32,386 nucleotides of DNA from Candidatus Aenigmatarchaeota archaeon (GCA_018304585.1 JAGVVY010000032.1:1-32386); one strand, 5' to 3'. Shown: positions 7,548 to 15,606, counted from the first letter of the stretch. The notes: generated from the letters alone by a model not told the origin. Numbers and translations: made by a program.

Positions 7548-7880
7548 ATGGACAAGGAATCAAAAAAGGACATAGGCATCGGCGTCAGCGCGCCGAAGGG
7601 CAAGTGCTCCGACGGCAAGTGCCCGTGGCACGGCCACCTGAAGGTTCGCGGAAGGATATTCAGGGGCGAGGTTGTGTCCAACAGGGCGCAAAAGACCGCA
7701 ATAGTCAAGTGGCATTATTATAATTATGTGCCTAAGTACGAGAGGTACGAGAGAAGGAACACGAAAGTTGCCGCTTACAATCCGGAATGCCTGTCCGCTT
7801 CGATAGGCGACACGGTGACCATAGCGGAATGCAGGCCGCTTTCAAAGACAAAGAAGTTCGTGGTGGTTGATAAGAAATGA
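7548..7880 (+). CDS. rps17: Ribosomal protein uS17 (S17)
   Basis: A 110-residue OB-fold protein. It shows the archaeal N-terminal CSDGKCPWHGHLKVRGRIFRGEVVSNRAQKTAIVKW, the YERYERRNTKVAAYNPECLSASIGDTVTIAECRPLSKTKKFVVV core, and two cysteines in CSDGKCPWHGH that may bind zinc. TGGTGA, made from the last codons of the RNase P gene, serves as ribosome-binding site four bases before the ATG. Confidence 0.95.
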   Translation: MDKESKKDIGIGVSAPKGKCSDGKCPWHGHLKVRGRIFRGEVVSNRAQKTAIVKWHYYNYVPKYERYERRNTKVAAYNPECLSASIGDTVTIAECRPLSKTKKFVVVDKK

Positions 7881-8278
7881 AAGCAGTATCCGCAAGAATT
7901 CCCAGGGCCCTGCAGATCATGTCAAGGATAAAATGCGCGGACAATTCCGGCGCAAAGGAACTTGAGATAATAGCGGTCAAGGGATACAGGGGAGTACAGA
8001 GAAGGAACCCCAAGGCTGGCGTTGGCGACGTGGTCATATGCACCGTCAAGAAGGGCAAGGAAAAGGTAATGCACCAGATGGTGTATTGCGTCATAGTCAG
8101 GCAGAAGAAAGAATTCAGAAGATCGGACGGCACAAGAGTAAAGTTCAGCGACAACGCGGCCGTTCTTGTGAACTCGAAGACGTTCGAGCCGACCGGAACT
8201 GAAATAAGAACCGTGATAGCAAAGGAAGTCGTGGAGCGATTTTCGATGATAGGAAAGATAGCAAGCCTGGTAGTGTGA
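7877..8278 (+). CDS. rpl14: Ribosomal protein uL14 (L14)
   Basis: A 133-residue L14 beta-barrel protein: IKCADNSGAKELEIIAVKGYRG, VGDVVICTVKKGKEKVMHQMVYCVIVRQKKEFRRSDGTRVKFSDNAAVLVN and the C-terminal ERFSMIGKIASLVV. It contacts the small subunit and is the docking surface for aIF6 and release factors in archaea. It overlaps uS17 by ATGA. Confidence 0.95.
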   Translation: MKAVSARIPRALQIMSRIKCADNSGAKELEIIAVKGYRGVQRRNPKAGVGDVVICTVKKGKEKVMHQMVYCVIVRQKKEFRRSDGTRVKFSDNAAVLVNSKTFEPTGTEIRTVIAKEVVERFSMIGKIASLVV

Positions 8279-8283
8279 TAATC

Positions 8284-8652
8284 ATGAAAGCATATTCGCC
8301 GGAATGGAAGACAAGCTCCCAGCCAAGGAAGCAGAGGAAGTTCAGGTACAACGCGCCCGGCCACATAAGGCAGGCCTTCCTTTCCGCGCACCTTGACAAG
8401 GCTTTGCGGGAGGAAACTGGAAGAAGAAGCATGAAATTGAGGAAGGGCGACGAGGTCATAGTCACAAGAGGGGAATTCAATAAAATCAGGGGCGCGGTCA
8501 CGCGGGTCGATACCAAGGCGCTGAAGGTCTTTATCGAAGGCGTCAAGAGAAAGAAGGTATCCGGACAGGAAGCGAACGTGCCGGTAGACCCAAGCAACGT
8601 GAAAATAATAAAGATATTCAGGGATGACAAGAAGAGGAGGATCAAGAAATGA
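8284..8652 (+). CDS. rpl24: Ribosomal protein uL24 (L24)
   Basis: A KOW-motif protein of 122 residues from the ATG at 8284: KLRKGDEVIVTRGEFNKIRGAVTRVDTKALKVFIEGVKRKKVSGQEANVPVDPSNVKII. The archaeal/eukaryotic N-terminal part (SSQPRKQRKFRYNAPGHIRQAFLSAHL) is present. The track start at 8275 is a GTG inside the uL14 stop region; TGTGATAATCATG shows the GTGAT ribosome-binding motif, so the ATG is preferred. L24 starts large-subunit assembly. Confidence 0.94.
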   Translation: MKAYSPEWKTSSQPRKQRKFRYNAPGHIRQAFLSAHLDKALREETGRRSMKLRKGDEVIVTRGEFNKIRGAVTRVDTKALKVFIEGVKRKKVSGQEANVPVDPSNVKIIKIFRDDKKRRIKK

Positions 8653-9344
8653 GCCTTAAGCGTTACGCGATGCCTACGTTCTGGCCGCTGGAGAGGAAGA
8701 CCAAGAAGTATGCGGTCAAGCCGCTGCCCGGGCCTCATAACAGCAAGACCTGCATGCCCATAGGTATATTCCTCAGGGACGCGATGAAATTCGCGGATAC
8801 CATGAAGGAAGCCAAGGACATAGTCAACCGCAGCCTTGTCAAGGTCGACGGGGTGGCAAGAAGGGACGTAAAGTTCCCGGTAGGCGTCATGGACATAATC
8901 ACGGTAGGAAAAGAAAGCTATCTTGCACTGCCGAAGAAGAACGGCATGAGGTTCCTCAAATCGCCTGCAGCGGCAAAGCTTGCGAAGATAAAGAACAAGA
9001 CCGTGCTCAAGAAAGGCAGGATGCAGCTGAATCTCTACAACGGCAGGAACATAATCGCCGAGACCGGGGACTACAGCACGGGAGACACGCTGATGATTGA
9101 CGTTCAAAGCGGCGCCATAAAGGGCGTCCTGAAGATGAAGGTCGGCTCTCAGGGCCTTATAACGGAGGGAAAGAATGTCGGCACGGCAGGAAAAATAAAG
9201 AAGATCGTGTCGACTACGGGCTCCGAAGCGGAGATAATAGTGCTGGAAAGCGAAGGCACGGACGTCGTAGTTCCCAAGGATTACGTGTTCGTGATAGGCG
9301 AGGATTCGCCGGTCATAAACGTTGCGGAGGCCCGCGGTGAATGA
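8649..9344 (+). CDS. rps4e: Ribosomal protein eS4 (S4e)
   Basis: A 231-residue protein found only in archaea and eukaryotes. Order of parts: the N-terminal KRYAMPTFWPLERKTKKYAVKPLPGPHNSKTCMPIGIFLRD, an S4-like RNA-binding segment (AKDIVNRSLVKVDGVARRDVKFPVGVMDIITVGKESY), the central domain, and a C-terminal KOW-like region (VGTAGKIKKIVSTTGSEAEIIVLE). It is one of the strongest signs that this cluster is archaeal. Confidence 0.95.
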   Translation: MSLKRYAMPTFWPLERKTKKYAVKPLPGPHNSKTCMPIGIFLRDAMKFADTMKEAKDIVNRSLVKVDGVARRDVKFPVGVMDIITVGKESYLALPKKNGMRFLKSPAAAKLAKIKNKTVLKKGRMQLNLYNGRNIIAETGDYSTGDTLMIDVQSGAIKGVLKMKVGSQGLITEGKNVGTAGKIKKIVSTTGSEAEIIVLESEGTDVVVPKDYVFVIGEDSPVINVAEARGE

Positions 9345-9345
9345 T

Positions 9346-9837
9346 ATGGGCATGAAAGACATACGCATCGAAAAGGTGGTGTGCAACATAGGGTGCGGCA
9401 CCCATACACCGGTCGAGAACGCCAAGAAGATACTGGAGAGGCTGACTGAAAGAACTCCCGTCATAATCAAGACCGCCAGGAGAAACACGTTCGGCGTGCC
9501 GAAGAACAAGGCCATAGGATGCAAGATCACGATAAGGAACGGCGCGGCCAAGTTCGCCAAGAGGATGCTTGAGGCCGCGGAAAACCGGATCAAGGCATCC
9601 AGCTTTGACGACAAGGGCAACTTCGCCTTCGGGGTCAAGGAATATATAGACATACCCGGAATGGATTACGACCCGAAGATCGGCGTGATAGGCATGGACG
9701 TATGCGTGACGCTTGAGAGGCCGGGATACGCCGTCAAGAAGAAGATGCATCCGCACAAGGTAGGAAAGAAGCACGTCATAAACAGGGACGAAGCCGTCCA
9801 GTTCATGAAAGAGAAATTCAACGTCAAGGTGGAGTGA
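9346..9837 (+). CDS. rpl5: Ribosomal protein uL5 (L5)
   Basis: From ATG 9346 ([18 protein letters not shown], 163 residues). GGTGA at 9336-9340 is five bases upstream, whereas the track's start at 9322 lies inside eS4 with no ribosome-binding site. Diagnostic stretches are [66 protein letters not shown]5 binds 5S rRNA and the P-site tRNA elbow region. Confidence 0.94.
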   Translation: MGMKDIRIEKVVCNIGCGTHTPVENAKKILERLTERTPVIIKTARRNTFGVPKNKAIGCKITIRNGAAKFAKRMLEAAENRIKASSFDDKGNFAFGVKEYIDIPGMDYDPKIGVIGMDVCVTLERPGYAVKKKMHPHKVGKKHVINRDEAVQFMKEKFNVKVE

Positions 9838-9842
9838 TAATC

Positions 9843-10001
9843 ATGCGTTTGAAAGCGGCGAAGAGGAAGCAGGGCGAGGGCGCGCGCAAGTGCGTGAGAT
9901 GCGGCAACATGAGAGGCCTGATAAGGAAGTACGGGCTCATGTACTGCAGAAGATGCTTCCGCGAAGTGGCGGCTGACCTCGGCTTCCACAAGTACAGGTG
10001 A
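9843..10001 (+). CDS. rps14: Ribosomal protein uS14 (S14), zinc type
   Basis: A 52-residue gene too short for the ORF track. The translation starts [22 protein letters not shown] and ends [19 protein letters not shown], with two CxxC pairs (CVRC, CRRC) that bind one zinc ion, as in archaeal S14. GTGATAATCATG supplies the ribosome-binding site from the uL5 stop. It sits in the head of the small subunit and has the expected place between uL5 and uS8. Confidence 0.93.
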   Translation: MRLKAAKRKQGEGARKCVRCGNMRGLIRKYGLMYCRRCFREVAADLGFHKYR

Positions 10002-10045
10002 AGAATGATGAAAATCCGGATGAAATGCACGGGAGGAACGAGAGC

Positions 10046-10432
10046 ATGAGGCACGACCTTTTGCCGGACGTCATGTACTCGCTGAATAACGCCGACAAGT
10101 TCGGCAAGCACGAGTGCGTAGTGCCCGCGTCAAGCACCGTGAAGAGCGTGCTCGCGATACTCCAGCAGGAAGGATACATAGGCAGCTTTGAATTCATAGA
10201 CGACCAAAAGTCCGGGAAGTTCCGCGTCGAGATGAAAGGCAAGATAAACGTGGCAAGAGCCGTGAGGCCGAGATTCGCGGCAAAGAGCTCGTCTTTCAAG
10301 AAATGGGAAACAAGGTTCCTTCCGGCTCGGGACATGGGAACGCTCATATTTTCCACGGCAAGCGGCGTCATGACAAAGAAGTCTGCGATGGAAAAAGGAA
10401 CAGGCGGAAAGCTTGTGGCTTATGTTTATTGA
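10046..10432 (+). CDS. rps8: Ribosomal protein uS8 (S8)
   Basis: A 128-residue protein from ATG 10046 (MRHDLLPDVMYSLNNADK). GGGAGG at 10031-10036 is about nine bases upstream; the track start at 9998 runs through non-conserved sequence overlapping uS14. Other S8 marks are SVLAILQQEGYIGSFEFIDDQKSGKFRVEMKGKINVARAVRPRF and the C-terminal TASGVMTKKSAMEKGTGGKLVAYVY. S8 is a central small-subunit assembly protein that often represses its own operon in bacteria. Confidence 0.94.
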   Translation: MRHDLLPDVMYSLNNADKFGKHECVVPASSTVKSVLAILQQEGYIGSFEFIDDQKSGKFRVEMKGKINVARAVRPRFAAKSSSFKKWETRFLPARDMGTLIFSTASGVMTKKSAMEKGTGGKLVAYVY

Positions 10433-10524
10433 GGGAAGAAAGAAAAGTTGCTATAGAAAATATTGAGGGAAGAAAGAATTGCATAAAATACTGAGGGATC
10501 ATGATGAAGAAAGAAATTGCTATA
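10427..10524 (+). repeat. Threefold repeat of the uL6 initiation region
   Basis: TATTGAGGGAAGAAAGAA occurs exactly at 10427-10444 and again at 10461-10478 (period 34). A third version, TACTGAGGGA then AAGAAAGAA, spans the uL6 start (10489-10515) with an extra TCATGATG that supplies the start codons. TTGCTATA follows copies one and three. The uS8-uL6 spacer therefore looks like duplicated copies of the uL6 ribosome-binding region that lack an ATG. Confidence 0.75.
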
Positions 10525-11052
10525 CCGAAAGGCGTGGACGTCGCGATACACGGAATGGAACTCAGGATCAAGGGTCCCAAGGGGGAGCTCTCAAAGAACT
10601 TTGAGAACCCGATGTTCAACAGCATGGTGAAAATGGAAAAGAACGGTAACCTTGTCGTATCCTCGGAAAGCGAGAGAAGGCAGATCAAGGCCATGGTGGG
10701 CGCAATAGCTGCCCATGCCAAGAACATGATGACAGGAGTGACAAAAGGCTACGAATATACGATGAAGATCCACTATTCGCACTTTCCAATCAACGTTGAA
10801 GTGAAGGACAAGGACGTGCTTGTCAAGAACTTTCTTGGGGAAAAGGCCCCGAGAACCACGAAGATAAAGGGCAAGGCCGAAGTCAAGGCGACAAAGGACG
10901 TTGTAGTTGTGAAGGGAACGGACATAGAAGACGTGGGCCAGACTTGCAGGAACATAGAGGAGGTCTGCAAGATAGTCGAAAGGGATGGCAGGGTATTCAA
11001 CGATGGCATTTACGTGGTTGAGAAGAAACTTCAGACAGGGGAAAAGATATGA
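10501..11052 (+). CDS. rpl6: Ribosomal protein uL6 (L6)
   Basis: A 183-residue L6 with two homologous domains: IPKGVDVAIHGMELRIKGPKGELSKNF at the start and GVTKGYEYTMKIHYSHFPINVEVKDKDVLVKNFLGEKAPRTTKI in the second half. GAGG at 10493 can serve either ATG 10501 or ATG 10504. It is the only gene of the cluster preceded by a real spacer (68 bases) after uS8. It overlaps eL32 by ATGA. Confidence 0.94.
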   Translation: MMKKEIAIPKGVDVAIHGMELRIKGPKGELSKNFENPMFNSMVKMEKNGNLVVSSESERRQIKAMVGAIAAHAKNMMTGVTKGYEYTMKIHYSHFPINVEVKDKDVLVKNFLGEKAPRTTKIKGKAEVKATKDVVVVKGTDIEDVGQTCRNIEEVCKIVERDGRVFNDGIYVVEKKLQTGEKI

Positions 11053-11492
11053 GCAAAAGATTCAGAAGGCAGGACAGCCAGTTCCACAGCAAGCTTGGAA
11101 CAAAATGGAGGGCGCCTAAAGGCGGCCAAAGCAAGATGCGGGAGCGCAGGGGAGGCGCTGGCAAGGTTCCAAAGGTCGGTTACAGAACCGACAAATCCGT
11201 AAGAGGTACGATCATGGGCAAGAAAGTAACGTATGTTGCCGGGCTTACCGACCTGCAGAAGCTCGCCAAGGGCGACACAGCCATGCTTTCCTCGTCGTTG
11301 GGGATGAAGAGTGTGCTCGAACTTGCCGCAAGGGCCAGGGAACTTGGCATTGAAATATTCAACAGGCAGAGAATCAGGACTGGAGAGAAGCTTATGAAAG
11401 CCAAAGAGGAAAAGAAGGCCAAGGAACAGGAAGCAAAGAAGCAGGGTATGAAAGATTTCAATACTACAAAAAAGGAAAAGAAGGCTGAATAG
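11049..11492 (+). CDS. rpl32e: Ribosomal protein eL32 (L32e)
   Basis: A 147-residue archaeal/eukaryotic protein: FRRQDSQFHSKLGTKWRAPKGGQSKMRERRGGAGKVPKVGYRTDKSVRG matches the L32e signature, followed by TDLQKLAKGDTAMLSSSLGMKSVLELAARARELGIEIFN. The last 35 residues are a Lys/Glu/Ala-rich tail of low complexity. It ends one base before the next small gene's ATG. Confidence 0.92.
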   Translation: MSKRFRRQDSQFHSKLGTKWRAPKGGQSKMRERRGGAGKVPKVGYRTDKSVRGTIMGKKVTYVAGLTDLQKLAKGDTAMLSSSLGMKSVLELAARARELGIEIFNRQRIRTGEKLMKAKEEKKAKEQEAKKQGMKDFNTTKKEKKAE

Positions 11493-11493
11493 A

Positions 11494-11658
11494 ATGTTCA
11501 TAAAATTTGCAGACAAGAATTGTCCGGTATGCGGCAACGCCGGCGACAGGCTGAATAAGATAAGCAAAGGCCTGTTCCAGTGCGGAAAGTGCGAAATGGC
11601 ATACGACAAGTTCGGCTTCTTCGGGTATCCGAACGAAGAAGAAGCAACGTGGAATTGA
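11494..11658 (+). CDS. 54-residue zinc-ribbon protein inside the ribosomal cluster
   Basis: Absent from the ORF track because of its size. It encodes MFIKFADKNCPVCGNAGDRL...GLFQCGKCEMAYDKFGFFGYPNEEEATWN. CPVC and CGKC form a clear four-cysteine zinc ribbon with a 16-residue spacer. The codon use is like its neighbours, the ATG lies one base after the eL32 stop, and its stop forms part of the TTGATAATCATG start region of eL19, so it is embedded in the operon. Canonical archaeal clusters go directly from eL32 to eL19. I do not recognise it; by context it may be a small ribosomal or ribosome-associated RNA-binding protein. Confidence 0.75.
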   Translation: MFIKFADKNCPVCGNAGDRLNKISKGLFQCGKCEMAYDKFGFFGYPNEEEATWN

Positions 11659-11663
11659 TAATC

Positions 11664-12131
11664 ATGGCGCAACTGACATCCCAGAAGAAGATAGCGGCCC
11701 GCGTGCTCAAATGCGGGGAGAGCCGCGTTTGGTTCGACCCGGCGAGGGGCGCGGACATAGCTGAAGCGATAACAGCGGCGGACGTAAGGAGGCTGCATAT
11801 GCAGGGCGCCATAAAGGAACTGCCCGCCAAGGGCAACAGCAGGGGCAGGGCGCGCGCCGTGCTTGCCCAGAAGAGGAAGGGCAGAAGAAAGGGCATAGGC
11901 TCGAGGAAAGGAAAAGCGAGCGCCGGGCTTTCGAGAAAAGAAAGCTGGATAAAGACGATCCGCGCGCTGCGGGACCAGTTGAACACGGTTCGCGCGTCCA
12001 TGGATCACAGGATATACAGGCAGGTTTACAGGAAAGCGGGCAGCGGCTTCTTCAGAAGCAGGGCTCACATGATGACATACCTGGAAAGAAACAAGATGCT
12101 GAGGGATTCAAATGCTAAAAAGAAGGCTTAA
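11664..12131 (+). CDS. rpl19e: Ribosomal protein eL19 (L19e)
   Basis: A 155-residue protein from ATG 11664 (MAQLTSQKKIAARVLKCGESRVWFDPARGADIAEAITAADVRRL), with the basic helix (GRARAVLAQKRKGRRKGIGSRKGKASA) typical of L19e. The track start at 11580 lies inside the zinc-ribbon gene. The ribosome-binding motif TGATAATC overlaps the upstream stop. The 3' end overlaps uL18 by 20 bases in another frame. Confidence 0.94.
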   Translation: MAQLTSQKKIAARVLKCGESRVWFDPARGADIAEAITAADVRRLHMQGAIKELPAKGNSRGRARAVLAQKRKGRRKGIGSRKGKASAGLSRKESWIKTIRALRDQLNTVRASMDHRIYRQVYRKAGSGFFRSRAHMMTYLERNKMLRDSNAKKKA

Positions 12132-12690
12132 CAAGAAGACGGATTACGGGCAAAGGCTGGCGCTGCTCAAGTCAGGCCTTCCGAGGCTTGTAGTGAGAAA
12201 AACCAATAACAAGATACTTATCCAGCTTGTGGAGTTCATAACCTCCGGCGACAAAACGATAGCCGAGGCAAGCTCCCTTGATCTCGCGCCGCTTGGATGG
12301 AAAGGGCACGGTGGAAGCGTGCCTGCGGCATATCTTGCAGGGATGCTGGCTGCCGGAAAAGCGATGAAGCAGGGCGTGAAAGAGGCTATAGCCGACATAG
12401 GCATTCAATACTCAAGGAAGGGCGTTGCGATATACGCGGCCATCAAGGGCGCAAAGGACGCCGGCCTGAACATATCAGCCGGCGAGGCTTTTCCTGATGA
12501 CGCAAGAATACGCGGCGAGCACATTGTGCAATACGCAAAATTCTTAAAGTCCAAGAACAAAGCGGCTTATGAAAAGCAGTTTTCATCTTATCTCAAGGGC
12601 GGAGCCGACCCGGAGGACACAGCGAAGAACTTTGAGGAAGTGAAGCAGGCAATCAAAAGCGGAAGAGGAATAGACGATGGCAAACGATAA
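12112..12690 (+). CDS. rpl18: Ribosomal protein uL18 (L18)
   Basis: A 192-residue archaeal L18 (5S rRNA binder): RRLNKKTDYGQRLALLKSGLPRLVVRKTNNKILIQLVEFITSGDKTIAEASSLDL, the GIQYSRKGVAIYAAIKGAKDAGLNISAGEAFPDDARIRGEHI segment, and a C-terminal extension shared with eukaryotic L5/L18. It overlaps eL19 by 20 bases and uS5 by 14, the largest overlaps in the cluster. Confidence 0.93.
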   Translation: MLKRRLNKKTDYGQRLALLKSGLPRLVVRKTNNKILIQLVEFITSGDKTIAEASSLDLAPLGWKGHGGSVPAAYLAGMLAAGKAMKQGVKEAIADIGIQYSRKGVAIYAAIKGAKDAGLNISAGEAFPDDARIRGEHIVQYAKFLKSKNKAAYEKQFSSYLKGGADPEDTAKNFEEVKQAIKSGRGIDDGKR

Positions 12691-13333
12691 CATGCAGAAT
12701 TGGGTACCGAGAACGGAGCTGGGCAGGAGCGTGCTTAACGGTTCCGTGGCATCGCTTGACGACATATTCAGCTCAGGCAGGATAATCAAGGAGCCCCAGA
12801 TAGTCGACAAGCTTGTTCCGATGCTTGAGAACGATCTTATTTACGTAGGCGGTTCTTCCGGAAAGGGCGGCGGAAAGAGGATGACATCGACGAAGAGAAC
12901 CACAAGAATGCACATGAGCGGCCGAAGATATACTATTTCATCGGTTGCCTGCATAGGCAACAAGAACGGATACATCGGAATAGGCAAGGCCAGCGCAAAG
13001 GAAAACAGGATAGCCATTGGCAAGGCTGTGGAGAATGCAAAGCTCAACATGATACCTGTCAAGAGGGGATGCGGTTCATGGGAATGCTCCTGCACCGAGC
13101 CGCATTCGATACCCATGACGGCGGAAGGCAAGGCCGGTTCGGTCAGGGTCGTGCTTATGCCCGCGCCGAAAGGCATAGGATTGTGCATCAACAACGAAGC
13201 CAAGAAGATGATGAGGCTGGCCGGCATAAAGGACATATGGTCCAAGAGCTACGGGCACACATCCAGCCACGTGAACTACTCTTACGCCGTGTTTGACGCA
13301 TTGAAGAAGATGAATCTGCATAAGGTGAAATGA
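12677..13333 (+). CDS. rps5: Ribosomal protein uS5 (S5)
   Basis: A 218-residue S5. The double-stranded-RNA-like N-terminal domain has RRYTISSVACIGNKNGYIGIGKASAKENRIAIGKAVENAKLNMIPVKRGCGSWECSC, followed by the C-terminal GSVRVVLMPAPKGIGLCINNEAKKMMRLAGIKDIWSKSYG. The CGSWECSC motif is the archaeal/eukaryotic version. S5 helps decoding fidelity and mRNA entry. Confidence 0.95.
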   Translation: MANDNMQNWVPRTELGRSVLNGSVASLDDIFSSGRIIKEPQIVDKLVPMLENDLIYVGGSSGKGGGKRMTSTKRTTRMHMSGRRYTISSVACIGNKNGYIGIGKASAKENRIAIGKAVENAKLNMIPVKRGCGSWECSCTEPHSIPMTAEGKAGSVRVVLMPAPKGIGLCINNEAKKMMRLAGIKDIWSKSYGHTSSHVNYSYAVFDALKKMNLHKVK

Positions 13334-13650
13334 TGCTTGCTGTTGTAAGAATCCGGGGCAGCGTGAACGTCAGGGCGGACATACGGGAAACCCTGAGAGT
13401 CATGGGCATGAAGAAAATAAACTCTGCCATAGTCCTGGAAGACAACAAGACAAACAGGGGAATGATAATGAAAGTTGCCGACTTCGTTGCCTGGGGCGAA
13501 GCCGATGCCGAGACGCAGAAGTCCATAAAAGGCGTTGCGCACCTGAAACCCCCAAGAAAGGGCATAAAGTCCATCAGCCTGAAGGCGCCGCAAGGCGACC
13601 TCGGCTACAACGGCGCGAAGATAAACGAGCTCATAAAGAGGATGTTATAA
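13333..13650 (+). CDS. rpl30: Ribosomal protein uL30 (L30)
   Basis: About 105 residues from ATG 13333, with AAGGTGA upstream at five bases (ATG 13330 would be too close). It begins MLAVVRIRGSVNVRADIRETLRVMGMKKINSAIVLEDNKTNRGMIMKVADFVAWGE, the archaeal L30 core, and ends LGYNGAKINELIKRML. The stop shares one base with the uL15 start (TAATG). Confidence 0.93.
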   Translation: MLAVVRIRGSVNVRADIRETLRVMGMKKINSAIVLEDNKTNRGMIMKVADFVAWGEADAETQKSIKGVAHLKPPRKGIKSISLKAPQGDLGYNGAKINELIKRML

Positions 13651-14027
13651 TGACAAGCGACAAGGCCAACAAGAAGAGAGGAAGCCATACGCACGGCTTC
13701 GGCGCCAAGAAAAAGCACCGCGGCAAGGGAAGCAAGGGAGGCAAGGGAATGGGTGGAAGCTCCAAGCACAACAGGAGCTTCATCTATGCCAAGGATCCCG
13801 GGCATTTCGGCAAGAAAGGCTTCACTTCTTTGAAAGAGAGAGCGAAGGTCATAAATGTTTTTGAACTTGCCAAGTTTGAAGGGGAAGTCAACCTCACAGA
13901 AATGGGATACGGCAAACTTCTCGGGCAGGGGGAAATTTCCAAACCCCTAAAGGTGAAAGTGCTTTTGTGCTCTCCGTCAGCCAAGGAAAAAGTGGAGAAG
14001 GCAGGGGGCCAGGTAATCACCGAGTGA
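13650..14027 (+). CDS. rpl15: Ribosomal protein uL15 (L15), short form
   Basis: A 125-residue protein, on the short side for archaeal L15. It has the glycine- and basic-rich N-terminus (KKRGSHTHGFGAKKKHRGKGSKGGKGMGGSSKHNRS) and the C-terminal globular part (LTEMGYGKLLGQGEISKPLKVKVLLCSPSAKEKVEKAGGQVI). It lies directly before secY, as in nearly all archaea and bacteria. Confidence 0.92.
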   Translation: MTSDKANKKRGSHTHGFGAKKKHRGKGSKGGKGMGGSSKHNRSFIYAKDPGHFGKKGFTSLKERAKVINVFELAKFEGEVNLTEMGYGKLLGQGEISKPLKVKVLLCSPSAKEKVEKAGGQVITE

Positions 14028-14031
14028 TATA

Positions 14032-15552
14032 ATGTCCGCGTACGAGAAAATAGTAGGGTTGCTGCCCAGCGTCAGGGGGCCTTCCGGATACCTTAATTTC
14101 TCGTCCCGCATCAAGTGGACAGGTCTTATATTATTTATATTTCTCATAATGGGTCAGATAACGCTTTGGGGCGTCTCTGAAACTTCTCTTCAGCAATTTC
14201 AGACATTTGAAATGATACTTGGCTCTTCTCTTGGCTCCATAATTACCTTAGGCATCGGTCCTATAGTCACTGCATCTATAATCTTACAGCTTCTTGCAGG
14301 ATCCAAGATAATCAATATTGATACATCGACTGAGGCGGGCAAAGCTAAATTCCAAGGCACGCAAAAATTGCTTGCAATACTATTCTGCATATTCGAGGCT
14401 ATAATATTCGTAAGTCTGGGCGCGGTTTCTCCTGTAAGCCGCGATTTCGCCACCATAACGTTCCTTGTAGTCCAACTCATGTTCGGGGCGTTGATATTAC
14501 TTTTCATGGATGAAGTCGTGTCCAAATGGGGTATAGGTTCAGGAATATCGCTTTTCATTGCAGCCGGAGTTTCAAAGACTATCTTTGTCAGGGCATTCAA
14601 TCCGCTTGCAGGAGAAGGCAGCGAATTCTCATTCGGCCTTATTCCGCAGGCAATACAATACATAGGCTCACAACAGTTATATGAGGCGTTTACCGCATTC
14701 CTGCCGATAATTTCAACTGTAATAGTTTTCTTCATGGTCGTGTATATACAGGCCATGAAAGTGCAGATACCTCTTGCTTTTGCTTCTGTCCGGGGCTTTG
14801 CGAGAAGCTGGCCTCTCAAGCTTATCTATACCAGCAATATACCCGTCATACTTATAGCAGCCTTGCTTGCAAACATCCAGCTCATAGGCCATGCTCTTGC
14901 AAGGGACGTTGGCGGAGGCTTAAGATGCGGGCTATTGGGATGCTTTGATGGCAACAATCAGGCAGTATCGGGCGTTGCCCATTACCTTCAGGTTCCGCGC
15001 GAGACATCAATAGAATTATTCTTCACAATCTTCCTTTTGGCGATGCTGGGCTCGGTGATTCTTGCATACTATATGAAGCATCCAAATCCCGGCAAATTCC
15101 TTGGCGCATCTTCAATTATTTCGCTTATCCTTGCATCAATGATAACGCTTAGCGTCACCGGCGCGCCAAGCGCTGAAAGCATATTCAGGGTATTTGCATA
15201 CTTGATAATACTTGTTGCGGGCTCAGTGCTCTTTTCGATTCTATGGGTTACGACTGCAGGCATGGATGCGCGCAGCGTTGCCAACCAGATAGAATCCATG
15301 GGCATGCAGGTGCCGGGCTTCAGGCGCGACCCGCGTATAGTTGAGCAGGTATTGAACAGGTACATACCTTCCCTTACAATAATCTCCGGTCTTGCAATAG
15401 GCACGCTTGCCGCGCTTGCGGATTTCACAGGGGCTCTCGGAACCGGAACAGGCATACTGCTCACGGTCATGATAATCTACAACTTCTACGAGCAGATCTC
15501 GCAGCGCTACGTTGAGGACATGAACCCTGCCGTAAGGAAGTTCTTCGAGTAA
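14032..15552 (+). CDS. secY: Protein translocase subunit SecY (Sec61 alpha)
   Basis: A 506-residue membrane protein with about ten transmembrane segments. Diagnostic stretches are LGSIITLGIGPIVTASIILQLLAGSKII (TM2 region), DEVVSKWGIGSGISLFIAAGVSKTI, QIPLAFASVRGFARSWPLKLIYTSNIPVILIAALLANIQL, and the C-terminal VANQIESMGMQVPGFRRDPRIVEQVLNRYIPSLTIISGLAIG, all of the archaeal Sec61-like type. It forms the pore for secretion and membrane insertion. The ribosome-binding motif GTGATATAATG overlaps the uL15 stop. It is the last gene of the cluster; the usual downstream adenylate kinase gene is not here. Confidence 0.96.
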   Translation: MSAYEKIVGLLPSVRGPSGYLNFSSRIKWTGLILFIFLIMGQITLWGVSETSLQQFQTFEMILGSSLGSIITLGIGPIVTASIILQLLAGSKIINIDTSTEAGKAKFQGTQKLLAILFCIFEAIIFVSLGAVSPVSRDFATITFLVVQLMFGALILLFMDEVVSKWGIGSGISLFIAAGVSKTIFVRAFNPLAGEGSEFSFGLIPQAIQYIGSQQLYEAFTAFLPIISTVIVFFMVVYIQAMKVQIPLAFASVRGFARSWPLKLIYTSNIPVILIAALLANIQLIGHALARDVGGGLRCGLLGCFDGNNQAVSGVAHYLQVPRETSIELFFTIFLLAMLGSVILAYYMKHPNPGKFLGASSIISLILASMITLSVTGAPSAESIFRVFAYLIILVAGSVLFSILWVTTAGMDARSVANQIESMGMQVPGFRRDPRIVEQVLNRYIPSLTIISGLAIGTLAALADFTGALGTGTGILLTVMIIYNFYEQISQRYVEDMNPAVRKFFE

Positions 15553-15606
15553 CTATGAATTGGGCTTTATCGCAATCTTTATTAATTTTTATTTAATTAC
15601 CATTTC

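Noticed and set aside
8145-9653. 502-residue minus-strand ORF
   Set aside because: It lies antisense to uL14, uL24, eS4 and uL5, which are all clearly coding on the plus strand; its sequence is low-complexity and matches nothing.
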